NCBI GenBank assembly: GCA_029465975.1
Contig: CM055753.1
Span: 13,657,306 to 13,721,305, forward strand
DNA: 64,000 bases
From: Dallia pectoralis
Lineage: Eukaryota > Chordata > Actinopteri > Esociformes > Umbridae
Reading direction: 5' to 3'
Made by a program: the position numbers and the translations under genes. The notes below the pieces were generated by a model. The model was not told the origin of the DNA, ran no database searches, and worked only from the letters and a program-made list of their open reading frames with translations. Positions 1 to 13,200 of the stretch are shown piece after piece. The stretch's first letter is position 1, and every line of letters starts with the position of its first letter.

Positions 1-1007
1 GCAGGCAGCAATATCTAGTCAGTTAGTAGAGAGGTAGGCAGCAATATCTAGCCAGTCAGTAGAGGCAGGCAGCAATATCCAACCATGCTGTTGGCTAATC
101 AGCTTGGTAGGCTAATCTTCCTAGAAGGCTAACGTCTTGCTTGACCTCCAGCTATATAGAGTCGGTGCTAACAGCATTATATCATCACTGTTGGCTTACT
201 CACTGCAGGCAGCAGCCCTTTCCACTAGTCTTTTTCTCCATCACATCATGCTTCTCAAAATGTGCACAATATGCAATGTTCTTTTTTATGGTAGAGGTAA
301 GGTGAGGGAGTCAATCAATCAAATGTTCTTTATAAAGGCCTTTTAACAAAAACCTAGAGATAAACCAGGCAACATGGATCCTTTTGACCATGTTTAGATG
401 ACATGGTTGTCTGCTGCCACCTGATTGGCTGATTAGATATTTATGTTAACAAGCAGTTGAAAAGTCATATATAATGAAGTGGCTATTGATTTTAAATACT
501 CCAGGTATTCTTTATAACAAATACATTTGACAACGTTCAACCTCTGAGCCAAATTTCAGCAGTTGTCTTACAGTACACAAGACAAGGAATGCTTCTATGC
601 AATCTATGACTCTGACAGCCTTAAATCCAAATCTGCCTAACTCCCTCCTTCTTTTCAAAGAAGAGTGAAGGTCTTACACAACCTATCAGAGGTTGAAGTG
701 GACACAACAACTGCTTACTGAGTTAACACAAGGAAAATGGTGGTGAGTGGCTTTCTCCACATTTTGTTGTATTATGGAATGCTGTCTCCGGTTTAGGCTC
801 TGTAGATCGAACACAGACATGCATTGCTTTCCTGAAGAAATTCTTGAATTGCATTTAGATTTTTTGATTAGATTTGCGATTCTGGAATTAACTAAAAAGG
901 ATTTATCTCACTTTGAAACTAAAAGCCAGACTTGTTGATTGCTGTGTAGCCCTGCAAATATCAAACTATAGAGACATGGTAGGTCTAGGAGGAAGAGAGG
1001 GGAATTT
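1..1007. other. unassigned sequence
   Basis: AT-rich. The first ~100 bp contain a short imperfect repeat (GGCAGCAATATC). No rims2 exon or known element recognised. Confidence 0.4.
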
Positions 1008-2625
1008 GAGGTAACAGAGTGTTAGGGTTAGGCAGAGTGTTAGGTAACAGACTGTTAGGGTTAGGCAGAGTGTTAGGGTTAGGCAGAGTGTTAGGTAACA
1101 GACTGTTAGGGTTAGGCAGAGTGTTAGTGTTAGGCAGTGTTAGGTAACAGACTGTTAGGGTTAGGAAGAGTGTTAGGTAACAGACTGTTAGGGTTAGGCA
1201 GAGGGTTAGGTAACATACTGTTAGTTAGGCAGAGTGTTAGGGTTAGGCAGAGTGTTAGGGTTAGGCAGAGGGTTAGGCAGAGTGTTAGGGTTAGGCAGAG
1301 TGTTAGGGTTAGGCAGAGTGTTAGGTAACAGACTGTTAGGGTTAGGCAGAGTGTTAGTGTTAGGCAGAGTGTTAGGTAACAGACTGTTAGGGTTAGGCAG
1401 AGTGTTAGTGTTAGGCAGAGTGTTAGGTAACAGACTGTTAGGGTTAGGCAGAGTGTTAGGGTTAGGCAGTGTTAGGTAACAGACTGTTAGGGTTAGGCAG
1501 AGTGTTAGGTAACAGACTGTTAGGGTTAGGCAGAGGGTTAGGTAACATACTGTTAGTTAGGCAGAGTGTTAGGGTTAGGCAGAGTGTTAGGGTTAGGCAG
1601 AGGGTTAGGCAGAGTGTTAGGGTTAGGCAGAGTGTTAGGGTTAGGCAGAGTGTTAGGTAACAGAGTGTTAGGGTTAGGCAGAGGGTTAGGCAGAGTGTTA
1701 GGGTTAGGCAGCGTGTTAGGGTTAGGCAGAGTGTTAGGTAACAGTGTGTTAGGGTTAGGCAGAGGGTTGTTAGGGTTAGGCAGAGTGTTAGGCAGAGTGT
1801 TAGGGTTAGACAACAGAGTGTTAGGGTTAGGCAGAGTGTTAGGTAACAGAGTGTTAGGGTTAGGCAGAGTGTTAGGTAACAGTGTGTTAGGGTTAGGCAG
1901 AGGGTTGTTAGGGTTAGGCAGAGTGTTAGGCAGAGTGTTAGGGTTAGACAACAGAGTGTTAGGGTTAGGCAGAGGGTTAGGCAGAGTGTTAGGGTTAGGC
2001 AGAGTGTTAGGTAACAGAGTGTTAGGGTTAGGCAGAGTGTTAGGTAACAGAGTGTTAGGGTTAGGCAGAGTGTTGTTAGGGTTAGGCAGAGTGTTAGGTA
2101 ACAGAGTGTTAGGTTAGGCAGAGTTAGGGTTGTGTTAGGTAACAGAGTGGGTTAGGCAGAGTGTTGTTAGGGTTAGGCAGAGTGTTAGGGTTAGGCAGAG
2201 TGTTAGGTAACAGAGTGTTAGGGTTAGGCAACAGAGTGTTAGGGTTAGGCAACAGAGTGTTAGGGTTAGGCAGAGTGTTAGGCAGAGTGTTAGGGTTAGA
2301 CAACAGAGTGTTAGGGTTAGGCAGAGGGTTAGGCAGAGTGTTAGGGTTTGGCAGAGTGTTAGGTAACAGAGTGTTAGGTTTAGGCAGAGTGTTAGGTAAC
2401 AGAGTGTTAGGGTTAGGCAGAGTGTTAGGTAACAGAGTGTTAGGGTTAGGCAGAGTGTTAGGTAACAGAGTGTTAGGGTTAGGCAGAGTGTTAGGTAACA
2501 GAGTGTTAGGGTTAGGCAGAGTGTTAGGGTTAGGCAGAGTGTTGTTAGGGTTAGGAAGAGTGTTAGGTAACAGACTGTTAGGGTTAGGCAGAATGTTAAG
2601 GTTAAGCAGAATATTAGGTAATCGA
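1008..2625. repeat. telomere-like minisatellite (GTTAGGGTTAGGCAGAGT family)
   Basis: About 1.6 kb of alternating 18-bp GTTAGGGTTAGGCAGAGT and 15-bp GTTAGGTAACAGAGT/ACT units, each built on the TTAGGG hexamer. Longer blocks are duplicated: the segment near 1137-1330 recurs nearly unchanged near 1469-1660. Open frames inside it are repeat artefacts. Confidence 0.95.
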
Positions 2626-2700
2626 ATTTTTAAGCTGGCTTACTAGAATACAGGTAAGCTCGTTATTAGCAGGCAGAAACTCCCTTCTAAACAGCAAACA

Positions 2701-2752
2701 AGGGTTAGGGTTAGGGTTAGGGTTAGGGTTAGGGTAACCCTAACCCTAACCC
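2701..2752. repeat. head-to-head interstitial telomeric repeat
   Basis: Nearly six TTAGGG units (2701-2735) meet almost three CCCTAA units (2736-2752) at GGTTAGGGTAACCCTAACCC. Confidence 0.95.
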
Positions 2753-2888
2753 AAACAAGTAGCAACAGATTGTTGCATTACGAGTTGTTCACTTATTCCT
2801 GAATTAGCCCTTCATGGGTACCGGACTGGTCTGTGAGTATTAGGACATCAGGGTTAGGGTTAGGGTTAAACCAACACATGGTCAGAAT

Positions 2889-3060
2889 AGTTATGATGCA
2901 GCCGGGTTCTGTTATGATGTAGTTGGGTTCTGTTATGATGCAGCCGGGTTCTTTTATGATGTAGTCGGGTTCTGTTATGATGCAGCCGGGTTCTGTAATG
3001 ATGTAGTCGGGTTCTGTTATGATGCATTGGGGTTCTGTTATGTTGTAATCAGGTTTTGTT
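2889..3060. repeat. 21-bp minisatellite
   Basis: About eight copies of a 21-bp unit, GTTATGATG(C/T)AG(C/T)CGGGTTCT-like. Confidence 0.9.
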
Positions 3061-3120
3061 ATGACCTGAATTATTCCTCCCCCCTCCATATCCGTAACTA
3101 ACTACACCTTCCCAAATATG

Positions 3121-4131
3121 CCTTTCTCTCATGGTTCCTATTCTCTTTATGGTTCTGTGTCTTCTCATGGTTCCTATACTCTTTATGGTTCTGTGTCTTC
3201 TCATGGTTCCTATACTCTTTATGGTTCTGTGTCTTCTCATGGTTCCTATACTCTTTATGGTTCTGTGTCTACTCATGGTTCCTTTACTCTTTATGGTTCT
3301 GTGTCTACTCATGGTTCCTTTACTCTTTATGGTTCTGTGTCTTCTCATGGTTCCTATACTCTTTATGGTTCTGTGTCTTCTCATGGTTCCTATACTCTTT
3401 ATGGTTCTGTGTCTTCTCATGGTTCCTATACTCTTTATGGTTCTGTGTCTTCTCATGGTTCCTATACTCTTTATGGTTCTGTGTCTTCTCATGGTTCCTA
3501 TACTCTTTATGGTTCTGTGTCTTCTCATGGTTCCTATACTCTTTATGGTTCTGTGTCTTCTCATGGTTCCTTTACTCTTTATGGTTCTGTGTCTTCTCAT
3601 GGTTCCTATACTCTTTATGGTTCTGTGTCTTCTCATGGTTCCTATACTCTTTATGGTTCTGTGTCTTCTCATGGTTCCTATACTCTTTATGGTTCTGTGT
3701 CTTCTCATGGTTCCTTTACTCTTTATGGTTCTGTGTCTACTCATGGTTCCTTTACTCTTTATGGTTCTGTGTCTTCTCATGGTTCCTATACTCTTTATGG
3801 TTCTGTGTCTTCTCATGGTTCCTTTACTCTTTATGGTTCTGTGTCTTCTTGTGGTTCCTATACTCTTTATGGTTCTGTGTCTACTCATGGTTCCTTTACT
3901 CTTTATGGTTCTGTGTCTACTCATGGTTCCTTTACTCTTTATGGTTCTGTGTCTTCTCATGGTTCCTATACTCTTTATGGTTCTGTGTCTTCTCATGGTT
4001 CCTATACTCTTTATGGTTCTGTGTCTTCTCATGGTTCCTTTACTCTTTATGGTTCTGTGTCTTCTCATGGTTCCTATACTCTTTATGGTTCTGTGTCTTC
4101 TCATGGTTCCTATACTCTTTATGGTTCTGTT
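3121..4131. repeat. 36-bp minisatellite (TCTCATGGTTCCTATACTCT)
   Basis: About 28 tandem 36-bp units differing at a few sites (TAT/TTT, TCT/ACT). The unit is a multiple of three, so several frames stay open; none resembles a gene. It ends ~40 bp before rims2 E1. Confidence 0.95.
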
Positions 4132-4169
4132 TTTTTTTCTCTGTCCGTTGGTTATGACTCATTTCACAG

Positions 4170-4234
4170 GAGATATGGACGACCATTGGTGGGACCAGGC
4201 ATCTTGGCAAAGCGAGGCAGCTTCTATATCTATG
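4170..4234 (+). CDS. rims2: rims2 exon E1: linker just before PDZ
   Basis: 65 nt, enters in phase 1 after a TTTCACAG acceptor and ends in phase 0 at ATG|GTATAA. It encodes DMDDHWWDQASWQSEAASIS. This aligns with the RIM segment that directly precedes HPVTW in vertebrate RIM1 (DYYWLDPATWHS type). The exon sits between two unrelated 36-bp arrays. Confidence 0.8.
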
Positions 4235-7200
4235 GTATAACAACAATGACTCCTCCCCTCAGCCCGACCCTAACCCTAACAATGACTCCTTCCCTCAGCC
4301 CGACCCTAACCCTAACAATGACTCCTTCCCTCAGCCCGACCCTAACCCTAACAATGACTCCTTCCCTCAGCCCGACCCTAACCCTAACAATGACTCCTTC
4401 CCTCAGCCCGACCCTAACCCTAACAATGACTCCTTCCCTCAGCCCGACCCTAACCCCAACAATGACTCCTCCCCTCAGGCCAACCCTAACCCTAACAATG
4501 ACTCCTCCCCTCAGGCCGACCCTAAACCTAACAATGACTCCTCCCCTCAGCCCGACCATAACCCTAACAATGACTCCTCCCTTCAGCCCGACCCTAACCT
4601 TAACAATGACTCCTTCCCTCAGCCCGACCCTAACCCTAACAATGACTTCTTCCCTCAGCCCGACCCTAACCCTAACAATGACTCCTTCCCTCAGCCCGAC
4701 TCTAACCCTAACAATGACTCCTTCCCTCAGCCCGACCCTAACCCTAACAATGACTCCTCCCCTCAGCCCGACCCTAACCCTAACAATGACTCCTTCCCTC
4801 AGCCCGACCCTAACCCTAACAATGACTCCTCCCCTCAGCCCTACCATAACCATGACTCCTCCCCTCAGCCCTACCCTAACCTTAACAATGACTCCTCCCC
4901 TCAGCCCTAACGTAACCCTAACAGTGACTCCTCCCCTCAGCCCTACCCTAACCTTAACAATGACTCCTCCCCTCAGCCCTAACCCTAACAATGACTCCTC
5001 CCCTCAGCCCTAACCCTAACAATGACTCCTCCCCTCAGCCCTAACCCTAACAATGACTCCTCCCCTCAGCCCTACCCTAACCCTAAACCTATTAACATCT
5101 CATTCTTACTCAATTTACCTTTGGACACTAAAATAACCACAATACTTTCTCCCACTACAACTATCACATTACAACCACCTATTACAGCTTCCTGAATTAC
5201 TAGCACCCTCTAATTTCACTGCTTTAACTGATTTAACTACTACACTGCTCATTTATATATTTCCCTATTCATAGTCTTGTCTGCAGGTGTCATACCGGTT
5301 CCATAGAGGGCCGAGTGTCTACAGGTCTTTGCTCTCACCTTGTTCTTGATTGATTAATTAGGTCACTAATTGTTTAGGTTCTACCCTCACCAGATTGTTT
5401 AGCCCTGAACTAGGAATTAATTTAAAGGAAACCCATAAACCTGCATACACTAGGCCCCCTGTGGAACTAGTTTGACACCCTTGATCCACATCCAAAAATA
5501 CTGTTTTGGTGACCTTTTTCTTTGTGTCCCACACTTGATAGAAGTAGAGTATATTCCTCAAACATATTTGATTCCGCTATATATATCAGATACAGCGATA
5601 GATTTCAGATACCGGCAGATATTAGATACCACTAGATCAGATACTGCTAGAAATATTATATACATTATCTTATAAAAGTGGGTACACCCCTCACATTTTG
5701 TAAATATTTGATTATATCTGTTCATGTGACAACACTAAAGAAATTACACTTTGCTACAATGTAAAGTAGTGAGTGTACAGCTTGTATAACAACTCAACAC
5801 GCAGCAAATAATTTCTAAACTTCTGGCAACAAAAGTGAGTACAAAAAGTGAAAATGTCCAAATTGGGTTCAAAGTGTCAATATTTTGTGTGGCCATCATT
5901 ATTTTCCAGCACTGCCTTTACTTTCTTGTGCATCTTCTTTAGAAGAGGCTTCCTTCGGGGACGACAGCCATGCAGTCCAATTTGATACAATGTGCGGCAT
6001 ATGATCTGACCACTGACAGGGTGACCCCCCACCCCTTTAAACTCTGCAGCAATGCTGGCAGCATTCGTACGTCCATATCCCAAAGACAACCTCTGAATAT
6101 GACGCTGAGCACGTGCACTCAACTTATTTGGGTTGACCATGGCAAGGCCTGTTCTGAGTGGAACCTGTCCTGTAAACCGCTGTCTTGCACTCTGGTCTTG
6201 GCCACCGTGCTGCAGCTCAGTTTCAGGGTCTTGGCAATCTTGTCATAGCCTAGGCCAGCTTTATGTAGAGCAACAATTCTTTTTTCCAGATCCTCAGAGA
6301 GTTCTTTGCCATGAGGTGCCATGTTGAATTTCCAGTGACCAGTACGAGTGTGAGAGCGATAACAGCAAGTTTAACACACCTGCTCCCTATTCACACCTGA
6401 GACCTTGTAACACTAACAAGTCACATGACACTGGGGAGGGAAAATGGATAATTGGGCCCAATTTGGACATTTTCACTTTCGTACTCACTTTTGATTCCAG
6501 CAGTTCAGACATTAATGGCTGTGTGTTGAGTTATTTTGAGAGGACAGCAAATGCACACTGTTATACAAGCTGTACCTTCACTACTTTACATTGTAGCAAA
6601 GCGTTATTTCTTCAGTGTTGTCAAATGAAAACATATATTCAAATATTTACAAAAATGTAAGGGGTTTACTCACTTTTGTGAGATACTGTATCCCTTTGAA
6701 AAGCATCCTATTGTTATGGCCAAACGACTAGGTCAGAGCATCTCTGAAATGGTGAGGCTTGTGGTGAGCTCCCGGTTTAGCAGTAATGAACGTCTACTGA
6801 CAGTGGTCAGACCAGGGACAAACCACAAACCGACAACAGGGTGTTGGACACCCATGGCAGATTTATGCCTGAAGGCTATCACGTCTGGTCCAAACCAACA
6901 AGAGGTCTACATTGACGCAAATCAAAGAAATTGTAACTGATGGTTACAGGAGGAATGTGTCACAAGAGGTCTGGGCCATTCATGTGGATGTCATTTTGTC
7001 ATTTGCCAACTTTCTAAACATATGGCGCTTTTTCACTACAAAGAACCAGCTCGACTCGACTTGGCCCGACTCGGCTCCGCTCGCTTTCGCTCGGTTCTCC
7101 ATTGCAGATAGTACCTGCGCAATAGTACCCGGTCGTCATAGCGACGCGGCAGGAAACTGCTGTGACGTAATCTTCTACGCGACGCGGCGACACACAGGCT

Positions 7201-10200
7201 GCGTACGAAATCGCGTACTATGTTGAGTATGTACTACATTTAAATAAGAACGTACTTTGCGACCGTTAAAAAAGTACGTTCTATATAGTATGAATCCGGG
7301 TAGTATGAATGGAGTCCGGACGTATTACATGCGCCGTGTTAGAATTTTCTACTTGTATAATCTACCGGGCAAGAGAAGCATGTTTCCTTCAGGTCCGCGT
7401 CCTCCTACCAACACTCGTTACCCACACACACATAAGACAATGGAGGAAATCGAGTGTATGCTGTGTTTGATCCGCGAGACGTGGCTGTTTCTCACGGCGT
7501 TTTCTTTCGGTTTGCCATAGTATTCGTAATGGATAATATGTACAGCTCTCACGCAATCTCTGGCCAAACTATTTAAAAATGGTGGGATTACTCAGGATAC
7601 TACATCTGGCGCGTGCAATGATGATGCAGTGAGTAGTGATGATTCTCTGACCAATCAGCAGTCTGCCTTGTTTTCACGTCACATTTTAGTATCGCCTCAG
7701 CTCGCTCAGAACCTCGCCTGAGATGGTACAAAAAAAAGTACCTGGAAGCAGGTACAGGTACAACTTTTACCCAGTGGAAAACCAAAAAAGCCGAGTCGAG
7801 CTGAGGCAAGCTGGTTCTGTGTAGTGCAAAAACATTATGAATAGTATTCAATTATTTCAAATATTTGCATATATTTAACACTTTTCTGTGGATGGCACAC
7901 CCGAGATTGCGGGCACACCCGAAATTGCGGTCATTCCGATTATGTCCAGATGTGCTGGTCCAGCTCAGTAAGGACAGTGCAAGCCTTTCCCCCTCCTGTG
8001 GTCAGCATCTCTCGCAATACTTTTTGTTGCCACAAACGTCATCAGTGGTGCGCCCTTCCCCTGACACAGCGTTCACAGAACGAGTGATTAAATCAACCAC
8101 TGACGCTGCTAAATATTAGATTTCCCAGGAGGAACCGGGGATCGAACCACCAACCTTCCGATTGATAGTTTAATACCCTTTTATGGGAAATACCGGGGCG
8201 TTTACCTATGCTAATTAGGAACAACGGACACGGGCGTTCAATTTACGAAGATGTGGTATTCATCATTATAGGAACGTAGGTGCGAACAATTATGCAATTT
8301 AAGAACACGTTTGTGAATTTGAGTAAGACCTTTCTTAGGACCTTTTTAGGAACAAATTTAAGAAATAACTTGAAGAATATGGCCCAATGTGTCCAATAAA
8401 ATACAATTTAAGGTCATTTAGATTTTTTTAAATGTTTTTTAAAAAAGACAGATTTTTTAAGTGACTTCTAAGTGTTCCCACCTGTTTTTGAAAACCCACT
8501 GGTGGAGGTTCAGAGTGATTGAAGCTTTTGTGTTCTCATCCAATGGGTTTTCAAGATAAAAATATGGAATAAATAAATAAAAAATAGCAGTTGGGAAAAG
8601 CCCTTGATAGTTTGGAAGCTTACTTACAATGTATGTTGACATTGTAGCACCCGGTGACATGGAAACCATCCCAGGATGGCGAGCGCTTGATTGGGCGGAT
8701 TTTACTGAACAAGCGAATGAAGGATGGCACAGTGCCTCAAGATACAGGGGCTCTGCTGGGGCTCAAGGTAAGCTTCAGAACTCACTGGTTTTATATGGAA
8801 AATGACTGACTGGCTCACTTACTGGTTGTCCGTCAAAATGATAACCATTGACATACCAAATGTTTGACCTACTGACTACATGACAGACAGTATTACTGAA
8901 ATTATAATATAATGAAAAGTATTCAGTCGAAAGAGGTAGTCAGTGTGTTTTTTGTCTTTTAGAGATTAGCTTCTTGACTTCACTGATCTAAGCTCTTTTA
9001 ACACGTGCAACAGTTCACATAGTGTTATCTGGTATTTCTGTAGAGTTGTTGTTCTGTGAGAGATCATCAATTTTGGAGATTTTTCCTAAATGTGTATTCA
9101 ACAGGTGGTTGGTGGAAAAATGACAGATTCTGGTCGACTTCGTGCTTTTATCACAAAAGTGAAGAGAGGAAGCCTAGCAGATACCGTTGGTCATCTTCAA
9201 CCTGGTACATCCTGAATCACAATGTAGCTGTAATGAATATGGATGAGTAGTTTACAGTGATGATGTAATGAGTATGGATGAGTAGTTTACAGTGATGATG
9301 TAATGAGTATGGATGAGTTGTTTACAGTGATGATGTAATGAGTATGGATGAGTTGTTTACAGTGATAATGTAATGAGTATGGATGATTAGTTTACAGTGA
9401 TGATGTAATGAGTATGGATGAGTAGTTTACAGTGATGTAATGGAATGGATGAGTAGTTAACAGTGATGATGTAATGAGTATGGATGAGTAGTTTACAGTG
9501 ATGTAAGAATATGCACTAATTTACACTGATTATTGTCAAAACAAAATATGCATTTTATCTTAACTAAGGAATTGTCTTCCTGGGAAGCTTTCAGAAAATA
9601 ATGCTTTCAATATTTAATAATCTCTTCCTCTTTCTTTTTCTGTCTTGTTAAATCTTTTGCTCTCTTTCCCTATTTTCAGGCGATCACGTTCTTGAATGGA
9701 ATGGCAGGAGCCTGGAAGGAGCTACGTTCAAGGAAGTTTATAATATCATACTGGAATCAAAGTCTGACCCCCAAGTAGAGCTGGTTGTCTCCCGACTATT
9801 AGGGTGAGCTCTAACCCAAACCCTAATCCTAACCAAAGTAGAGCTGGTTGTCTCCTGAGCATTAGGGTGAGCTCTAACCCAAATCCTAACCCAAGTAGAG
9901 CTGGTTGTCTCCCGACCATTAGGGTGAGCTCTAAGCCAAACCCTAATCCTAACCCAAGTAGAGCTGGTTGTCTCCCGACCATTAGGTTGAGCTCTAAGCC
10001 AAACCCTAATCCTAACCCAAGTAGAGCTGGTTGTCTCCCGACCTTAGGGTGAGCTCTAAGCCAAACCCTAATCCTAACCCAAGTAGAGCTGGTTGTCTCC
10101 CGACCTTAGGGTGAGCTCTAAGCCAAACCCTAATCCTAACCCAAGTAGAGCTGGTTGTCTCCCGACAATTACGGTGAGCTTGGCTCTAACAATGTGTGTA

Positions 10201-13200
10201 CTTGGTGTGAGATGTAACACTAGTATTTGAGTTTCGTGAACAGTTATTCAGTGGCACATGTCAGACTGAGTTGTGGATTTATGAATATCATTGGAAACAC
10301 ACACCCTCAGCCACATTTACAGGAGGTTTTTCTGGGAAGTTATTTCATTTAAAAATTTTATATTTACAAAAATGTGTAACTGCATGATACGTTCTAGTTC
10401 ATATTGTACAATTCTTCACAAAATGTTTGTTAATTTTTTAAATATTGGAGTTTTGGTTCTCTTTATTACAATTGGTATGTTAACATTGGATGTCTCCAGT
10501 ATCAAAACATTGGGCTTCTTTGGCTTAATTATGTGTGCTTGACTATGGTCAAAATGTGCATCCCGAAACCTATTTTGTTGCTATTGTTTTGTAGAAAGTT
10601 TCGTTATGTAGTTTACGAAATATTAACGATATTGTTGCTAATTAATCCTAATTGAAATACAATGACGGAATCTTCAAAACTAGAGTGAGAAAGCCCGTTC
10701 AGCAGAAAATGTAGAGAGCATTTGTAAACTGCTGCCTCTGCTTGAGTTTCAACGCTATACACACAAATGGCATATCAAAACGTTCAGCTATTTGTGCTGT
10801 CACTCAAAATGTCCAAATATAAGCTGTAACATAAATAGTTATTATGTTATGTCCATTTGTTTCCAACTAGTGCCTCCCCATAGACCGCCATTATAAGGAT
10901 GTGAATCTCCACTCTAGAAATCGCCTGCCAGTTACAGTTTTTTTGGTCGTTTGTAAATTGTGATAGCGCCTACATTTCTGAGGTTACAGATACATATTAT
11001 ACATCAAAATGTCGGCCTGGTTCTTAGGATTCTCATGATGTAATTATTTAAACGGTGTAATTATTAAAACTCTGGTTAGTAGAGCTAAAAGTATACGACC
11101 ATGTCTGAATCTTTTGAAATGATAGACAGATAAGCTGCATTTGCTGGTTGTTGATTGGCTAAATAGAAGGAACATTCTGGAAGGGCGTGGGGAGGAGGCA
11201 GCGTGCTCTGATATTGATGAGAACAGCTGTTCCTCCTGACAAAGGCATGGTTGCCATGCAACAGCCACAGACACTATATGCAGCTGCTGGGTAAGTTTTT
11301 TCTCTGGGTCTCTGTTTACACGTCAGCATGTTAGCTAGCGTTAGCGCTAGCTACAGCCACAGACACTATATGCAGCTGCTGGGTAAGTTCTTTCTCTTGG
11401 TCTCTGTTTACACGTTAGCATGTTAGCTAGCGTTAGCGCGCTAGCTAGCGTTAGCTACTCCTGTAAGTGTATGCATACATTCAAACAGCTAACAGCTGCT
11501 TAATAGGCAGGTTACACACTGTTTAATAGGCAGGTTTGCATGATAATTAATAAGCAGGTTACATGCTGTTTAATAGGCAGGTTACATGCTGTTTAATAGG
11601 CAGGTTGTTATGCTGTTTAATAGGCATGTTATTATGCTGTTGAATAGGCAGGTTTGCATGATAATGAATAAGCAGGTTACATGCTGTACTATAGGCAGGT
11701 TACATGCGTTTTAATAGGCAGGTTATTATGCTGTTTAATATGCAGGTTACATGCTGTACTATAGGCAGGTTACATGCTGTACTATAGGCAGGTTACATGC
11801 TGTTTTTTAATAGGCTGGTTACATGCTGCTTAAAAGGCAGGTTATTATGATGTTCTATAGACAGGTTATATCCTGTTTAAAAGGCAGGTTTGCATGTTGT
11901 TTAATAAGCAGGTTACATGCCGCTTAAAAGGCAGGTTACATGCTGTTTATTAGGCAGGTTACATGCTGTTTAATTGGCTGGTTACATGCTGCCTAAAAGG
12001 CAGGTTATTGTGCCGTTTAATAGGCAGGTTATATCATGTTTAATAGGCAGGTTTGCATGCTGTTTAATAAGCAGGTTACATTCTGCTTAAAAGGCAGGTT
12101 ACATGCTGTATATTAGGGAGATTATTATGCTGTTTAATAGGCAAGTTACATGCTGTTGAATAGATAGGTTTGCATGCTAATTAATATGCAGGTTACATGC
12201 TGTTTAATAGGCTGGTTACATGCTGCTTAAAGGCAGGTTATTATTCTGGTTACTCTGCTAATTAATAGGCTGTTTATAATGCTGTTTCATATGCTGTTTA
12301 ATAGGCAGGTTTATTTGTTGGTTAATAGGCTGGTTACTGTGCTAGTTCAAAGGCAGGTTAAAAATGCTGGTTAATTGGCAGGTTACTATGCTCACATGTT
12401 GTAATCTCACATATATATTATACATATTTTTAAACGTATTACTGGACATTGGCAGTTGATATCAGTACACAGCCGACGACGGGTGGCAGCAAGCACACAT
12501 CACAATTTCAGCAGAAATTGTACCCTATCTAGTTATACTTGTGTTCTTTCATTTTCTAATGTTGCCATTTATGTTTTCTTTTTTGTGTTCCATTTCCCAG
12601 AGATATTTCCGATATCTGTGACAAACATGGACAACTGGAATCAAGTAAGTGCTGACAGTACAATCCATAGATGTAGATAGAGCTCTTCCTTAATAATCCA
12701 TAGATGTAGATAGAGCTCTTCCTTAATAATCCATAGATGTAGAGCTGTTCCTCATTAATGCTTTAATTTAGATAGTTATGTCCTATAGTAATGCATTCAT
12801 CTAGATAAATTGTTCTTTATTATTGCATTAATCTAGATGGTGGTGTCCCATATTAATGCATTCATATAGATAGAACTGTTCATAATTAATGCATTAATCT
12901 AGATATTGCAGTTCCTTATTAATTAATTCATCTAGATAGAACAGTTTAAGCCTTCACACATAGTGATAGGTCTTTATGCACTTATTAAAGCACTTATTAA
13001 AGCCTTCACACATAGTGATAAGTCTTTATGCACTTATTAAAGCACTTATTAAAGCCTTCACACATAGTGATAGGTCTTTATGCACTTATTAAAGCACTTA
13101 TTAAAGCCTTCACACATAGTGATAGGTCTTGATGCACTTATTAAAGCCTTCACACATAGCGATAGGTCTTTATGCACTTATTAAAGCACTTATTAAAGCC

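Larger units (their letters stand above)
5661..6690 (-). mobile_element. deleted Tc1-like transposon with intact terminal repeats
   Basis: About 1.03 kb, bounded by TA and with TIRs of roughly 200 bp: left starts TACATTATCTTATAAAAGTG, right ends CTCACTTTTGTGAGATACTG. The interior keeps only the two ends of a Tc1 transposase gene, so it is probably non-autonomous. Confidence 0.88.

Noticed and set aside
660..735. Possible upstream rims2 exon near AAGAGTGAAGG
   Set aside because: No recognisable RIM residues in any frame and no convincing donor in phase with E1.
3118..5013. A 631-codon plus-strand frame across two 36-bp arrays and E1
   Set aside because: Both arrays have 36-bp periods, so the frame passes through. 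Only the 65-nt E1 shows RIM homology, in a different frame.
1..5100. A true chromosome end or subtelomere at the left edge
   Set aside because: Telomere-like units are degenerate, mixed in orientation and spread through the whole gene, so they do not mark a terminus in this window.
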